From: Gentiana macrophylla
Lineage: Eukaryota; Streptophyta; Magnoliopsida; Gentianales; Gentianaceae
Direction: 5' to 3'
DNA length: 64,000 nucleotides
NCBI GenBank assembly: GCA_026214975.1
Contig: JAOBSW010001076.1
Span: 1-64,000, forward strand
The translations under genes and the position numbers were made by a program. Of this stretch, positions 1 through 11,106 are shown piece after piece. The first letter of the stretch is position 1, and every line of letters begins with the position of its first letter. Under the pieces are notes generated by a model. That model saw only the letters and a program-made list of their open reading frames with translations, was not told where the DNA came from and ran no database searches.

Positions 1-702
1 TTAGATGAAGATAAAGAAGGCAAAGATGTGGATCAAACTCTCTACTAAGGAATGATTGGAAGTCTACTTTATCTTACTGCAAGTAGACCAGACATATCTT
101 TTACTGTTGGTGTTTGTGCTAGATTTCAAACAAGACCTAAAGAAAGCCATCTCACAGTTGTAAAATGAACCTTGAAGTATTTGAAAGATATAGAAGGAGT
201 TGGGATATGGTATTCAAGAGAAGAAGAATTCAAACTGATATCTTACTCAGATTCAGACTATGTAGGATGTAAAGTGGACAGAAAAATTACTTCAGGCACA
301 TGTCAGTTATTGGGAAATAGACTTGTGTCGTGGTTCAACAAGAAGCAAAACTCAATATCTACTTCAACAGCTGAAGCTGAGTATATCGCAGCTGGAAGTT
401 GTTGTGCTCAAGTTTTATGGATTAGACAACAACTAAGAGATTATGGAATAGAAGAGGGAATGAATCCTATAATGTGTGATAATACAAGTGCAATTGCAAT
501 AACTGACAATCCAGATTTGCACTCAAGGACGAAACACATTGATGTGAGACATCACTTTATAATGGATCATATGGAAAAGAAGGATGTAACAGTTCTATAT
601 GTTCCAACTGAAGATCAGTTAGCCGACATCTTTACCAAACCTCTGGACAAAGATAGGTTTGCTAAACTGAGAACTGAATTGGGTATTATTAAAGTCAGTT
701 AA
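1..702 (+). pseudogene. Copia pol 3' end: reverse transcriptase tail and RNase H (element G)
   Basis: This is the C-terminal end of a Ty1/copia polyprotein. The visible frame runs from base 1 and contains the family signatures YLTASRPDI (RT tail), SWFNKKQNSISTSTAEAEY (RNase H core with its acidic residues), SRTKHIDVRHHFI and the terminal ADIFTKPLD. Two in-frame stops, at 46-48 (TAA) and 166-168 (TGA), break it, so the product cannot be made as one chain. The stop at 700-702 is where copia polyproteins normally end. RNase H would degrade the RNA strand of the RNA/DNA hybrid during reverse transcription in the virus-like particle. It is closely similar to the homologous end of element B (20611-20991). 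The upstream domains lie off the window. Confidence 0.93.
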
Positions 703-720
703 GACAGTTCAAGCTTAGAG

Positions 721-793
721 ATTCGTCAAGGGGATTGATCTTTGTCATGCTGGGTGCGCTCACTTGACAAATCAGTCATTGACATCAACAATC
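721..793 (+). repeat. Pol/env spacer motif, single copy in G
   Basis: About 73 bases just after the pol stop contain 'ggggattgatctttgtcatg' followed by 'tgggtgcgctcacttgac'. The same block occurs twice in tandem at the equivalent place in element B (21011-21083 and 21118-21190). It has no evident coding role. Confidence 0.7.
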
Positions 794-1071
794 TCAAACT
801 GACTGACTGAGTTGAAGATTTGATGGAATCCAAGTTTTGTAAAACTGATTTCAGCTTCAGTTTTACTTAGTCAAACAAAGTCAATAAAGGGATGGATAAA
901 ACTGACAATAGTTACATCGTATTTAATTACCGCTGTTTTTCTGTCAGAATTCATAGCGTATATACCCCCATTATGTCAAATAGTACACTTCGGTTAAACA
1001 AACCATGATGGAATTTGATAAGATTGTACAAATCTATCAGAAGATCGTGGATCCTACCAACTACCCACCCC

Positions 1072-1079
1072 TTTATATT
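1072..1079 (+). promoter_or_regulatory. Candidate TATA box upstream of the G envelope-position ORF
   Basis: 'tttatatt' lies 79 bp before the ATG at 1158, after the block 'aactaccca'. Element B has 'aactaccca' plus 'tatatatt' (21521-21528) at the matching place, 107 bp before its ATG. That conservation suggests a separate transcript for the downstream ORF. This is inference only. Confidence 0.3.
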
Positions 1080-1157
1080 CAACCATTCTTTCACTCTCTG
1101 TTTACCGAAAAGAAAAATCAAATTTTCTCATCCCTAAATCAGCCAGATTTTTTTTAA

Positions 1158-3602
1158 ATGGCCGCTTCAAAGAAAAACCAAGAAGAACGGTTAATCATCC
1201 CACCTGATACATTCACACTTCAAGAATTCAAAGAAATGTGTAGTAATACTCTTCTCTCCAGTCTCATTTCTGAAAATATTGGAAGATTACCGGGTTTACG
1301 AAATCTTTTGGAAGCAAAATTGCAACAAGACATGGACTTGGAAGGTCTATTGCAATTCTGGGAAAATATGAAGATGCTGAAGAACTCTCTACTTACAAGA
1401 GTTCGTGGACAGAGATTTTTATCAATGAAGATATAATTAGACAGCTTGTTGGCTTCAAAGATCCTATGGTGAAATCTATGGATCTGGCATGCTTACCACT
1501 TCAACGCAGTGCTTTTCTCAGATTCAGTTTCAAAGGAACCAGCAGAGGTTGATACGCATATTAAAGACCTCAGTAGATGGATTAGTAGATATGTTGTCGG
1601 ACAGCACAAAGGGCTAAGTAAGTTAACTGAAGATGGTATCTACCTAATGAATGTCATCTGGGATGGATTTGAGTTCAACTAGGCTGGATATATCTTCAAT
1701 CAGATCAAGCAGTAACACTTAGCTGAATTAGAAAGTATCAGCAGAGCCCAAGCTGAAGGAAGACAAACTGAAGGCAGATTTAGACTGAAGAAATCACTTA
1801 GCTTAGTGATTCGGTATTATTTGGAAAGAATCAGTAGTGGGAATAAGAATGCTCAGGCTGCTGCTACAAAAGCTGCGGCAGTTGCAAGTTCAACTAAAGC
1901 ACCTTCCCAACCTGAACCAAAAAGGCAAACTGTGTCCCAGCAAATCGCTCAGCAAAAAGGAATTAAAAGGAAAGCTGAGACACAAGGAGAAAAATCAGTT
2001 GTACGTTGTTTTTACCCAGGTACTTCAAGTCAGTTAGCAACAACTGAGGGGGAACAACAACCAACAACTATTGTCAGTCAATCAAAGGCTTCAGTTCCTG
2101 AAACAGTTCCAGAGAAACAAGTTTCCGTTATGTACAAGGAACATGTATCACAGCAACCAAAAGAGTATCTCTTTGATGCTGAAAGGCTCATCAAACTGAT
2201 GAAGATGAAGCTCAAACTGAAAACTCTCGAGAAGCCACACTACTCAATGAAGAGAAGCTATTGTTGGAGAAACTGGAAATACCAAATCTCTATGCACTAT
2301 TTCCTATGGAAGAATTTCTCAACAACTGCTATAACAGATTTTGAGAGATAGCCAAGAGAACTGAATCAACCACATCATCATAACCTAAGGAAATTTTAAA
2401 GATGAAAGATGATGATAAGGATGATGATTCTAGGAAAGAAGCTCAAATGAGTACGATTTTGCAGTCAGAGGCCCAGCCTCAACCACAAACAGCACAAACT
2501 GATACCCAGTAAGAGGAATTGCCAGTTGGGAATCAGACAACTGAAAATAGAGCACAAGAAGCTAGAGCTGATGATAATCAGCAACTAATGTTAATTGAAG
2601 ATGCTACTCAGTCTCGAATCCAAGAAATAGAAGAAGAAGACCCATCTGAGAAACTCACAACGGAAGAATTGAGCCAAGTCCATGAAGGATTGAAGATTAT
2701 GCTCAACCAAAAGGATGTCTTAAGTGGTCTTCTATCACATGTTTCCAGTTATTTGGATTACAGGAGAAAACTGATGTCTTAACTCACACTAAGTTGGACA
2801 TTATCAAGAAATCCACTTCAAATTCAGTTTCGGAGATTCTCAGTCTGAAGGAAAACTTGAACAGACAACAGTGGTAGATCGAGAAACTCATGCTCAAGCA
2901 GAATGGCACCTCAATCAACGAATCTATGTGCTAGAAACTCAACTCAGAGATGTCCTCACCTCTCAGAAAGAGATGTCAGCAAATCAGAAGGCAACACATC
3001 AACTAATCAATGAGTTGTATGATGCCAAAAAAGGGGAAGTGGAGGAAGAAAAGCTGAAGTTATATGAAGAAAAACTGAAGCTTTAAACTTAGTTGACAGA
3101 ACTGAAGAAAGTAAAATCAGTTCCAAAATCCAACATCAGACAAGTTGAAGAACTATCTGATGAGCAGCTCATACTCAAATACAGTCAACCTGGTGATAGA
3201 AGTGCAACTCTCACTGAAGATCTTTGGATGAAGTTTATTGAAGACTACAGGCATGTCAAAGCCAAGTATAGATACAAGAATTATGAAGAATCACTCAACT
3301 ACTTTTTATATGATATCCATCATAAACAGAAAATGGCCAACTACAAGAAGATCAAAAGGATTGAAGAAAAACTTCAAATCAGAGACAAAACTGAACAGAT
3401 GAAAGCAGATGTCAATGAGTTTGAAACTTATTACAAAGATGAAAGTCATTTGCCAAAGTTAGCTATGTGGAGGAAATGGAAGCTAACTAGCCGAGTGGAT
3501 TACCTCAAGACTTTCAGCAATGAAGATACAAGGATTGAAGGAGAATATCGCCTTCATGATCAAAGAAGGAAATATGTCTTAGTTAAACAGAAAGTTGTTT
3601 AA
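1158..3602 (+). pseudogene. Envelope-position ORF of element G, broken
   Basis: The ORF starts at an ATG in a good context after a T-rich leader (MAASKKNQEE) and can be followed to the stop at 3600-3602 (end VKQKVV), but several frameshifts and stops break it. The readable blocks are 1158-1436, 1806-2351, 2519-2782, 2871-3086 and 3093-3602. Around 1690-1820 is a motif of the form 'AGYIFNQI...RFRLKKSLSLVIRYYLERI', which resembles the corresponding part of the B ORF (22155-22290). The middle is rich in Gln, Ala and Pro. The last third is highly charged (K/E-rich), with heptad-like spacing suggesting coiled coil. No convincing signal peptide or membrane segment is visible, so 'envelope-like' refers to position only. 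Its biochemical role is unknown. Confidence 0.7.
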
Positions 3603-3694
3603 TGTTTTATTTAAGTTTATACATAATGTGTAACTTGATCCAGTTTTTGCAAAATCTTAATGAAATCTAGTTTCCAGTTTTACCTTGTTTTGTA

Positions 3695-3968
3695 CTCCCT
3701 CCGTCCTATTTGATTTGTCCATGTTTCCTTTTTTGTTTGTCCCAAAATAAGTGTCCACTTTGTGCATTAATTGTTACATTTCTTCTAATACCCTTCTCTC
3801 TTTGCAATATTTACAATAAAAAGTGTGTAGCATTAAATGCTCCAACAACAACTTAAAGGGCATAAATGTAAAAATATTGGATCATTTAATGTGATTTAAA
3901 GCATTAACTACACTTTTTTTAATCTGTGTGAAAAGTCAAACATGACAAATAAAATGGGACGAAGGGAG
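3695..3968. mobile_element. Stowaway-type MITE
   Basis: This 274-bp non-coding element begins 'ctccctccgtcctatttg' and ends 'aaaatgggacgaagggag'. The two ends are near-perfect inverted repeats over about 35 bp. TA dinucleotides flank it (3693-3694 and 3969-3970), the standard Tc1/mariner target duplication. 'CTCCCTCCGTCC' is the classical Stowaway terminus. It lies between the envelope-position ORF stop and the polypurine tract of G, so it inserted after G or was carried by it. It encodes no transposase. Confidence 0.92.
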
Positions 3969-4019
3969 TATTGTTTTTTATCTTTAAGATTTTATTTTAA
4001 GGAGAGTTTTGGCATCATC

Positions 4020-4029
4020 AAAAAGGGGG
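4020..4029 (+). other. Polypurine tract of element G
   Basis: 'aaaaaggggg' followed by 'aaat' lies directly before the 3' LTR start TGTTGG. This is the plus-strand primer site. The same 'aaaaagggggaaat' precedes the 3' LTR of B (25695-25708). Confidence 0.88.
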
Positions 4030-4033
4030 AAAT

Positions 4034-5434
4034 TGTTGGAAATAATAATTTATTTTTGATGATAATTCATCTCATTCAAAATCATGGTTATTTACACCCC
4101 ATAGATGAAGTGCTGAGACTAGCTGTTATAGTGAAAGGCTAAAGGATGTGTAGAACTGAATGTATAGGTTTTACTAGAGTCTGATATTTGTATAGGTTAC
4201 ATCAGACAGGCACTGTAATAGATAGAAGTGTCGTAAAACTGAAACTGGAAATCATCTAAGAAACTGGATAAACAAGTCATCTAAAACTGACTAAGACTAC
4301 ATCAAGAATCAAGCTCACTCTTAATCGTAGAGAGGAAAGTTTCTTTGAGGACACAGACTCGAGCTTGGCTTATCTAAAATCGAAGGTGAAGGAGCAGACT
4401 GCACTCGCCATGAAGATTGAAGAACCGAGGTACAAACTCGATTATGAAAGTCGAGATCTGTAAAAGTTATTCTTCAGGCAAGTTTGTGGTGACCTGAACT
4501 GACTTTATGGATCTTGTATGAAGACCTAAGAATCATAAGGACGATGAATTCTTAGATGATATATGCTTATGGTGTACTCTGATTAAGTCAATAATAATCA
4601 GATGAAAAACTGGAGTACTGATATTTGAAGTAGAGTAAAATCTCAGTTATTGCTCCAAGTCAGTCAAGAAGCTGACAACTGACGAACTCAGTATAAAACT
4701 GATTAGGAAACTCAGTTTTATAAGTCAATCATCCAACGAACTGATAGTATATTTGAACGTTGTAAATGAAGCAATTCTATTGGATGAAGTACTGACAAGT
4801 CAGAACGGTTACAAAATACAACCGTTACAAGATAGACGTTGATACAATTCGAATTCAAGCAAGATGAACGTTGGACCTTACACTATAAATAGAGGACTTT
4901 GCACCAAGGATCAAGATTACAAGCATTTTTGTGCACTAGTCTCGTTCATTCGAATATCATCTTTGCGCTGACAAGATCAATCAAGAATTTCTTCAAGTGT
5001 TCAAGCTACACAGAATTTATCCAGATTCAGACACTTTGAAGAACCACAAACAAGAATAAATTCATTGATTCTCAGCCCAACTTTGATCCTTAATCAAAGG
5101 TTTAGACTGTGAAGCAATCCGTTGAAGGATTAGCCAAGGACAGTTGTATCAGCAGTCGGGTAGACTGTGTTTGTGGTGGTAGCTGGTGAAGAGACAAACG
5201 TAACCCTTCAAGGACCAGTGAATCAAGCAATTGCAGAACAACCATTCCACTTGTTCTACAAGTTTTTAGATGGCACCAAAGCAGGTTATTCTGTGTTTAA
5301 AGTTTCTGGTTGCTAAGTTTTTTCTTACACAATTCAGCAGTACATAACAAAATTTGATTCCAGGTGTAGGACTTGTGTCTATCTTGAAAATTCAAACACC
5401 TCCAAGGGTGATATTATTTTGGACATCACCAACA
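4034..5434 (+). repeat. 3' LTR of element G
   Basis: This 1401-bp LTR runs from TGTTGG (just after the polypurine tract) to CCAACA. A TATA box 'tataaata' at 4884-4891 is followed by 'gaggactttg', a context also found in the B LTRs. No 5' partner is in the window. There is no coding capacity. Confidence 0.85.
4884..4891 (+). promoter_or_regulatory. LTR TATA box of element G
   Basis: 'ctataaatag' about 850 bp into the LTR is the probable core promoter for the genomic RNA. The shared sequence 'tataaatagaggacttt' in the B LTRs supports it. Confidence 0.65.
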
Positions 5435-5458
5435 AATATATCCTTTTGCTAGAAATAC
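5435..5458 (+). pseudogene. 24-bp scrap of element F pol between two insertions
   Basis: These 24 bases read IYPFARN and are in frame with TQSYETYFPLF, which resumes at 60888 on the far side of element A. The peptide pattern (xIFPFA... before the RT domain) is typical of the copia integrase-RT spacer. The last five bases (5454-5458, aatac) are the left target duplication of A; the first five (aatat) are probably the right duplication of G. It is therefore the only piece of F left between G and A. Confidence 0.8.
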
Positions 5459-6403
5459 TGATGTATAACATTTATATGATAAAAATTACGATATTTTATA
5501 TATTTTATCAACTCTTTCTATATAAAATATAAGAAATTATAACGATAATCTTATGTAATATCAATAGTTAGGAATAAATCTAAAATAATATAAAAATCTA
5601 GTAAAAGTAATAAAAAGTTATAAATTTTGTACCGGTTTTGTAACCGGACATGTTGTGTCAGATTTACGTGGGTATTTTTTATGTTTTATTGCAGATTTTT
5701 AGCTAAACCAAAACCCCGAGTGACGACATTTTTTGAAGTTAAATCATATCTTTTGAAGGAAGTAAGGAAGTGCCACGAGATTGAGAATTCAAGTGGATCA
5801 ACGGTTCGTGGTACCATTATCGAATTATATTTTCGACGAACAAATGGCCCATCAAAAAGGCATTTTCTGAAGAAAAGTCCTTCATGAAAGTTATAGATCT
5901 TTTAAAGAGCTTTCCAACGCTTCTTGAATTATGTCATTTGGAGATCCAGAGCTCAAGTTATGATTTTATCAAGTTTCAGATCAAGATTTGGAAAAATGCT
6001 ACCCGGATCAATCTGGATTAACCCCGGATCGATCCGGCTTATCTGATAAGGAAACATAATGATGATTAATTTGTGGTTATGCAGAGGATAATCCTGGGGG
6101 ATAATATATTTTATTCCCGGAACGATCCGGCTTCTTCTCGGATCGATCCGGCATGACCCAAATTTCCTATAAATACAGCATTCATGCAGGCTGTTGAAGG
6201 GGGTACCAATATATATATACTAGCTTATATATATCTTCTAATCTCCTAAATTAAGTAGTAGTAATGTATATATTAGTAGGCATTATGCCAAAAATAATGT
6301 AGAAGCCGTAGTATCGTTGTAATGCTTGGACGGTTATCGGGAGTTCGATGTTGAAGAAGTTGTTGTAATTTCCGGAGAATACGGCCTCTAATTCAGCAGT
6401 TGT
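5459..6403 (+). repeat. 5' LTR of element A, first segment
   Basis: The first 945 bp of the LTR are interrupted at 6404 by D. It contains the module 'caaatggcccatcaaaa...ctgaagaaa...gagctttccaacg' once (from 5843); the related LTR of C has it three times. It also carries four GATCGATC-type palindromes and a TATA box. The LTR continues at 36693. Confidence 0.92.
6003..6175 (+). promoter_or_regulatory. Palindrome-TATA module in the 5' LTR of A
   Basis: Two pairs of 14-bp palindromes are present: ccggatcaatctgg (6003-6016, decayed) with ccggatcgatccgg (6024-6037), and ccggaacgatccgg (6117-6130, decayed) with tcggatcgatccgg (6138-6151). The second pair ends 16 bp before 'tataaata' (6168-6175), the likely LTR core promoter. 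All four are better preserved in the 3' LTR (59506-59652). Confidence 0.7.
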
Positions 6404-6527
6404 TGTTAGGAAATCTACGCGGGAACGCAGCGGAATTCAAAAATTTATTTCCTATCGACCCAAGATCGACTTCGTTTAAGCAATAAACAAACAAGTAGTA
6501 GACGGTGGTTACCTTGGTTGATCTATA
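6404..6527 (-). repeat. Distal segment of the 3' LTR of element D
   Basis: These 124 bp start 'tgttaggaaatctacgcg' and stop at 'gatctata', where B inserted. The sequence continues at 27417 after the duplicated 'ctata'. It matches the ends of the other three D/E-family LTRs (34703, 49786, 57128). Confidence 0.9.
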
Positions 6528-8110
6528 TGTTGGACTTATTTCTCAGTTTTGATGATGAGTGCCATACTAGCTGTTATAGTGCAAAGGCAAAAAGATGTCT
6601 AGATAAAATGTATAGGTTTATTAGAGTTTGATTCATAAATAGGTTTGATCAAACAAGCATCGTAAAAGGTCAGCCGATTGTTTATCGCCAGACTAGTCAG
6701 AGTCGATGAGGGTAGATAGGTCGATGAGACTGGTGCAACTCGCCAAGATCAAGATCGAAGGCTGAGGGTTCAAACTCAGTAAATGAAGGCTAAGGGATCA
6801 AACTTAGTATTTAATGTCAAGGATATGGGATCAGAATTTAGGCAAGTCTGTGATGACCTAAACTGATTACATATACCTTGTGTAGAAGGTCTAAGTTCCA
6901 CAAGTTGGATGATGTTTAGAACTTAGTTATACTTTAAATGATGTAAACCAACTTCACAAACAAAAGTTGGATATAAGGATTCAGCTGCATTATATTTTAC
7001 AGACAAAAATATGATGTTCAGCAGACTGATTGGTTTTACAGCAGACTGATGAACCTGCTGATATATATACCTCGATTAATTCAAGATTATTGGGAAGTTA
7101 CATGGATAAGAACAGCCAACTACCTCTGACTTATCAAGCAAATCAAAGGCTGAGATTAAAAAGACGTTGGGATGATCCATATTTTTATCCATTGGATACA
7201 AGTCAAAGGGGTGGACAGATCGCCTTTGTCAAAAAGTAATCTCGACGATGTCGACCCTATGAATAGTGACAGAATGCAGTGAGGATGGGACAAATACAAG
7301 GAACGGTCACATTTGAATTTCAAATTCAAGTCACATGCATTCCTACCTATAAATAGAGGACTTTCAACTCAAAAAGAAGATGATGAATTTTGGGATAAAC
7401 TTTAAGTGATAACACTGAGCTGAAAAACACCCTGCTGAACTTACTGAGCTTAAGGCTGCTGATCTAGTTATTTTCTTCAAGTGCATTCTGTGTTCAAGCT
7501 GCATCAAGCATACACACTTGAAGACCGCAAGTCTGCCGATTATATCATCCTAATCAAGTCGCCGCGAATCGAATCATTTACTTGATTCATTCTTTATTTT
7601 ATAAAGAACCTGCTGAAGACAGTGAAGCATCTGTTAGGTGTGAAAGACTGTTGGTTTGTGGTGAAGCTGGTGAAGAGGCAATTCTACCCTTCAAGGACCA
7701 GTGGAAGACTCAGGAGCAGCAATCCTACCTGTTCTTAGTTTTCAGTTTGTGAAGCCATAGTTATTGGTGAAGGACAAGCAACCTAGGATTCTTTGTAACA
7801 GATAACTCAAAGATTACTAGTGAATTTCCTCCAACATCACAGGAGAAGAGTGGACGTACAGGATTACATCACCTGGAACCACTATAAAAATCTCTCTACT
7901 TACTTACTGCATTTATTTTCTGCACTTAGTCATTATTCATATCAACCTGCTGAATCTAGCAACTGAAATCACACACATACACTACTGAGTATCTAATACT
8001 TAGTAACATATTTAACAACAAGTAACAAGGCTTAATTTTGATATTATTCCGCTGCACAAATTCAGCAAATCGAATCTGTCAGAGACTCATTGTTTATCAA
8101 GAAAGCTAAC
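6528..8110 (+). repeat. 5' LTR of element B, first segment
   Basis: This segment starts 'tgttggacttatttctcag' and ends at 'agctaac', where C inserted. The TATA box 'tataaata' lies at 7348-7355 and is followed by gaggacttt. Compared with the 3' LTR, many differences fall at CTG/CAG triplets, for example 'cctgctgat' here against 'ctcgcttgat' at 26236. Confidence 0.92.
7348..7355 (+). promoter_or_regulatory. LTR TATA box of element B (5' copy)
   Basis: 'cctataaatagaggacttt' is conserved with the 3' LTR (TATA at 26528-26535) and with the G LTR. It is the likely start region of the genomic RNA. Confidence 0.65.
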
Positions 8111-8489
8111 GATAACGGAAAAATTCACCGTTATTTTTATAACTTTTCAACCCGTTTCGATATCATTTTGAGTATTTTTATATCGATTCGAGTCATTAAT
8201 TCCTATGTTTCATCTAAATATGTTAGTAGTAGTTATTATATAAAATATCGTATTTTTAGCGTGTTTTATAGTTTTTGTACCGGTTTAGTAACCGGTGTGT
8301 CGGGTCGGATTTACGTTTGGTATTTTGGTGGTTTATTGCGAATTATAGGTTAACCAAAATCCCGAGTAACGACACGCTTTGAGGCCTAAAAGAGATGTTT
8401 TTAGGGATATAAGATCGTGCCACAAGCTTAAAAGGTCAAGTGGATCAGTGGTTCGTAGTGCCACTAACGATTTATATCTTCAACGAACC

Positions 8490-8980
8490 AATGGCCCATT
8501 AAAACGGAATTTTCTGAAGAAGTGGCCTTAATGAAAGTTGTAGATCTTTGATAGAGCTTTCCAACGTATTTTGAATCACGTCAATTGGAGGTCTACAACT
8601 CAAGTTATGACCAAGTGGCTAATCGATTCGTAATAGTAAAAATCCCGAAAACGACACGACATACGAATGGCTCATCAAAACGGTATTTTCTGAAGAAGTT
8701 TCCTTCATAAAAGTTGTATATCTTCAAGAACGCTTTCCAATGGATTTTGAATCAAGTCAATCGGACTTCTACAACTCAAATGGTGGTCAAGTGGCTAATC
8801 GATTTGTATTAGGGAAAATCCCGAAAAAGACCGGTAATACAAATGGCTCATCAAAATGACGTTTTCTGAAGAAGAGTCCTTGATGAAAGTTGTAGAGTTT
8901 TCCGAGAGCTTTCTAATGACGTTTGAATCATGATTTTTGGAGGTCTACAACTCGAGATATGAATTTTAGAAGTTTAATAT
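8490..8980 (+). repeat. Triplicated 176-bp module in the 5' LTR of C
   Basis: The phrase 'aatggcycatcaaaa' recurs at 8490, 8666 and 8842, an exact 176-bp period. Each copy continues with 'ttttctgaagaag', 'gaaagttgta' and 'gctttcca'. The 3' LTR repeats the pattern at 13690, 13866 and 14042. The A LTR has one copy only (5843). Confidence 0.9.
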
Positions 8981-9045
8981 ATAATTATATATACATACGC
9001 TGCACATGCATTCAGTTAAGGGTAATAATTGCAAATGATGACCCC

Positions 9046-9101
9046 GACCCGGTCCGGCTCTTTCCCGGCCCGGTCCGGCCTTGAATCATTTTCTATAAAT
9101 A
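9046..9101 (+). promoter_or_regulatory. GC-palindrome pair plus TATA box in the C LTR
   Basis: 'gacccggtccgg' (9046-9057) and 'ggcccggtccggcc' (9067-9080) precede 'tataaata' (9094-9101) by 13 bp. The arrangement mirrors the palindrome pair and TATA of the A LTR. In the 3' LTR the pair is damaged by single-base losses, while the TATA (14290-14297) is intact. Confidence 0.6.
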
Positions 9102-10121
9102 GAAGCTCAGCAGCAACAGAACGGATGCCCCTCTTCTCCTTCATCTTTTCTTTCTTTTAATTATGGGGGGGCCTAAATTAGATATATATGTCGTTATAAT
9201 GTCGGTGTAATAACCCGACTAGTTATCGTTTTAATATAATTTCGTTTCCGTCTTTTATTGCTTTCTTTTATTTTTATGCAATTAGTATAAATATATATAT
9301 ATACGTATACTATATATATATATATATATATATATCTATATATATCTATATATATATCTATACATTATATCTATATAATTTGTAGTTATTTTTTCGTTTT
9401 GTTTTCTTTCGTTTTGTTATTTTCGTTAATATGAGTAGTTAAACTCAACATAGCCGAATTATGTGAAAACGGGTAAAATCAACCCTCGGGAGACGAGATG
9501 GGAGTTGTGTTGCGCTTAATTAAAAGTTCGTATGATAAACTCATGTTCTGATTGGAATCACTAAAACATAGCTCTGACAATTAGATTGACAACCTAAGTG
9601 ACAAGGCAGGACTATGCTTTTGTGAGGTTTTCATCAGCTTTTTATTCCGGTTAACCATGTTAGGCGAGTTAGTTTTCTAAAGGGAGGGTTAATAAACCTA
9701 GTATGGGGGTTAAGTGAGAGCTGTTCAGATCTTAACGCAAGAATAAAGAGTTGACACCCGTGAATGTCATATAAACTGAATCAGATAAAACACACTCCTT
9801 ATCAAGTTTTTCCTGTGGGGAGATAACCTGTTGGATCATGGCTCGGCTATGCTTTTTAATCACCTAGTTAATCTCGTTAGTTAAAAATTTATTTTTCGCA
9901 TTAGTATAATCACTCCACCTAAAACTTTGATCGCCTAGACTAAGTTCGACGTTCATTTTGGTACTCACAACCACATTTCTCTTGGGACGACCTCGCACTT
10001 CTGTAGCTATCCTAGCAATCGACCACGGTACTCTCTGCCAGATTAGAGTTAGTTTACCCACGGTTTTATGAGTCATTATAAATGTATTTTTAGTGGGTGA
10101 ATTTTTCGCTCATCAAAAAAT

Positions 10122-10138
10122 TGGCGCCGTTGCCGGGG
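10122..10138 (+). other. Primer-binding site of C (tRNA-Asp)
   Basis: 'tggcgccgttgccgggg' is a 17-base complement of the 3' end of plant tRNA-Asp(GTC), starting six bases after the LTR. Element A has the identical site (37708-37724). Confidence 0.93.
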
Positions 10139-10465
10139 AAATGTGTGATATTGTTGTGATATCTTGTAAGTGAACCGAAGGCTTGGGCCTAGGTTTTTAT
10201 TTTCTTGTTTTATTTAGATGTCGACAAAGAGCTATGGATGTGAAGTGATATTGTCCTCGAACTCGGTTTGAATACGACTTTGGTACTTAGCCTCTTGGAG
10301 GGTGATATCTTGTAAGTCCGGCTAAAGCGGGGATTAGGGCCTTCGGCTACCATAACTTTTTGAGGGGTCTAAATATCGTGTGTTTAAAAAAAAAAAAAAA
10401 AAGCGAAAAGAAAAAAAAGAATTTTATTGTTTTATTGTTGTTTTCGAGATCTTGATTGAGCTTAA

Positions 10466-11106
10466 ATGGATGGATTTTTCAATCAAAACTACTCAAATTG
10501 AACAACAATACCCCTACCAACCTTATCAACAACGGTCAGGTATCCGAGCCTCAATATCAACGGCCGAGAATAATCAAGGTTCATGGAATTATCGGTGCCC
10601 TAGTGCATACCAGGACGTAATTATGGTTATTCGAAAGTTATGAGCCACAATATTACGAGGGTTGTCCTAACCCTGGTGCTTATCGGGATTACGGTGTTCA
10701 TGCTCAATGCGTTGATAGCTTCAACTTGATTCAAACCACGATCGATTATGCGGAATGGCAAGAAGGCGCTACTCACCTCCAATATATCAAAGTCAATACG
10801 ATCGTTTTCCCCATGCCACAAGAAGAATTCACCGACGGTCAAACAGAGCAACTCGAGCGATTGAACCGAGATCTTGGAAGAGCGATCGTTGGACATGCAG
10901 GAGTTCAAGGTAAGTACCGACTCCGCCATAAGAAATCTTCAAGACAAGGTGGGGAATTGATTGAATTAGTGAGGTATGTGAAAGAGGCGAGAGACAAGTG
11001 CAATAGAGGTGGTTAGGGATGAAAATGTTATCACCGAAAAAGTTCAGGGTGAGAATGAGGTTGATAATTCGGTTTGCAAAGAAAAAGTGCAAGATTTGGA
11101 GATGTG
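10466..11106 (+). pseudogene. Gag C-terminal remnant of element C
   Basis: An ATG at 10466 gives MDGFFNQNYSN and then breaks. Neighbouring frames carry Gln/Pro/Tyr-rich runs (QQYPYQPYQQ), a Tyr-rich stretch (10620-10740), and at 10913-10957 STDSAIRNLQDKVGN. The last resembles the conserved AIRNLExQVGQL segment near the C-terminus of Athila/Tat gag. The N-terminal gag core seen in A at 38400-38650 is missing, and at least three frame changes are needed to read through. It cannot encode a working capsid. The preceding poly-A run (10384-10400) is in the leader. Confidence 0.65.

Larger units (their letters stand above)
1..5434 (+). mobile_element. Element G: SIRE-like Ty1/copia retrotransposon, 3' part
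   Basis: The 3' two thirds of a copia element enter the window from the left. In order they are: reverse transcriptase/RNase H end, a spacer, an envelope-position ORF, a polypurine tract and a 3' LTR starting TGTTGG and ending CCAACA. An extra long ORF between pol and the 3' LTR is known for the SIRE/Maximus lineage of copia, and the relative order fits. G is related to element B: both LTRs share the stretch around 'actagctgttatagtg' and the TATA context. The 5 bases after the LTR (aatat, 5435-5439) should be its target duplication, but the partner lies off the window. Orientation and lineage are well supported; it is clearly defective. Confidence 0.85.
8111..10115 (+). repeat. 5' LTR of element C
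   Basis: This is a 2005-bp LTR. The first base of the expected TG is changed (c8110 or lost), whereas the 3' copy begins TGATAACGG. It contains a triplicated 176-bp module, a GC-rich palindrome pair with TATA box, and a long AT-rich microsatellite (about 9290-9365). Confidence 0.92.

Noticed and set aside
1158..3602. True viral-type envelope gene
   Set aside because: No signal peptide or transmembrane segment is visible. Only the position between pol and the 3' LTR suggests the name.
8490..8980. CRISPR-like repeat array
   Set aside because: Three long similar copies in tandem without spacers, present in both LTRs of a plant retrotransposon.
9864..10076. Minus-strand ORF in the C LTR
   Set aside because: It lies fully inside an LTR, antisense, with no known motif. 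A chance frame.
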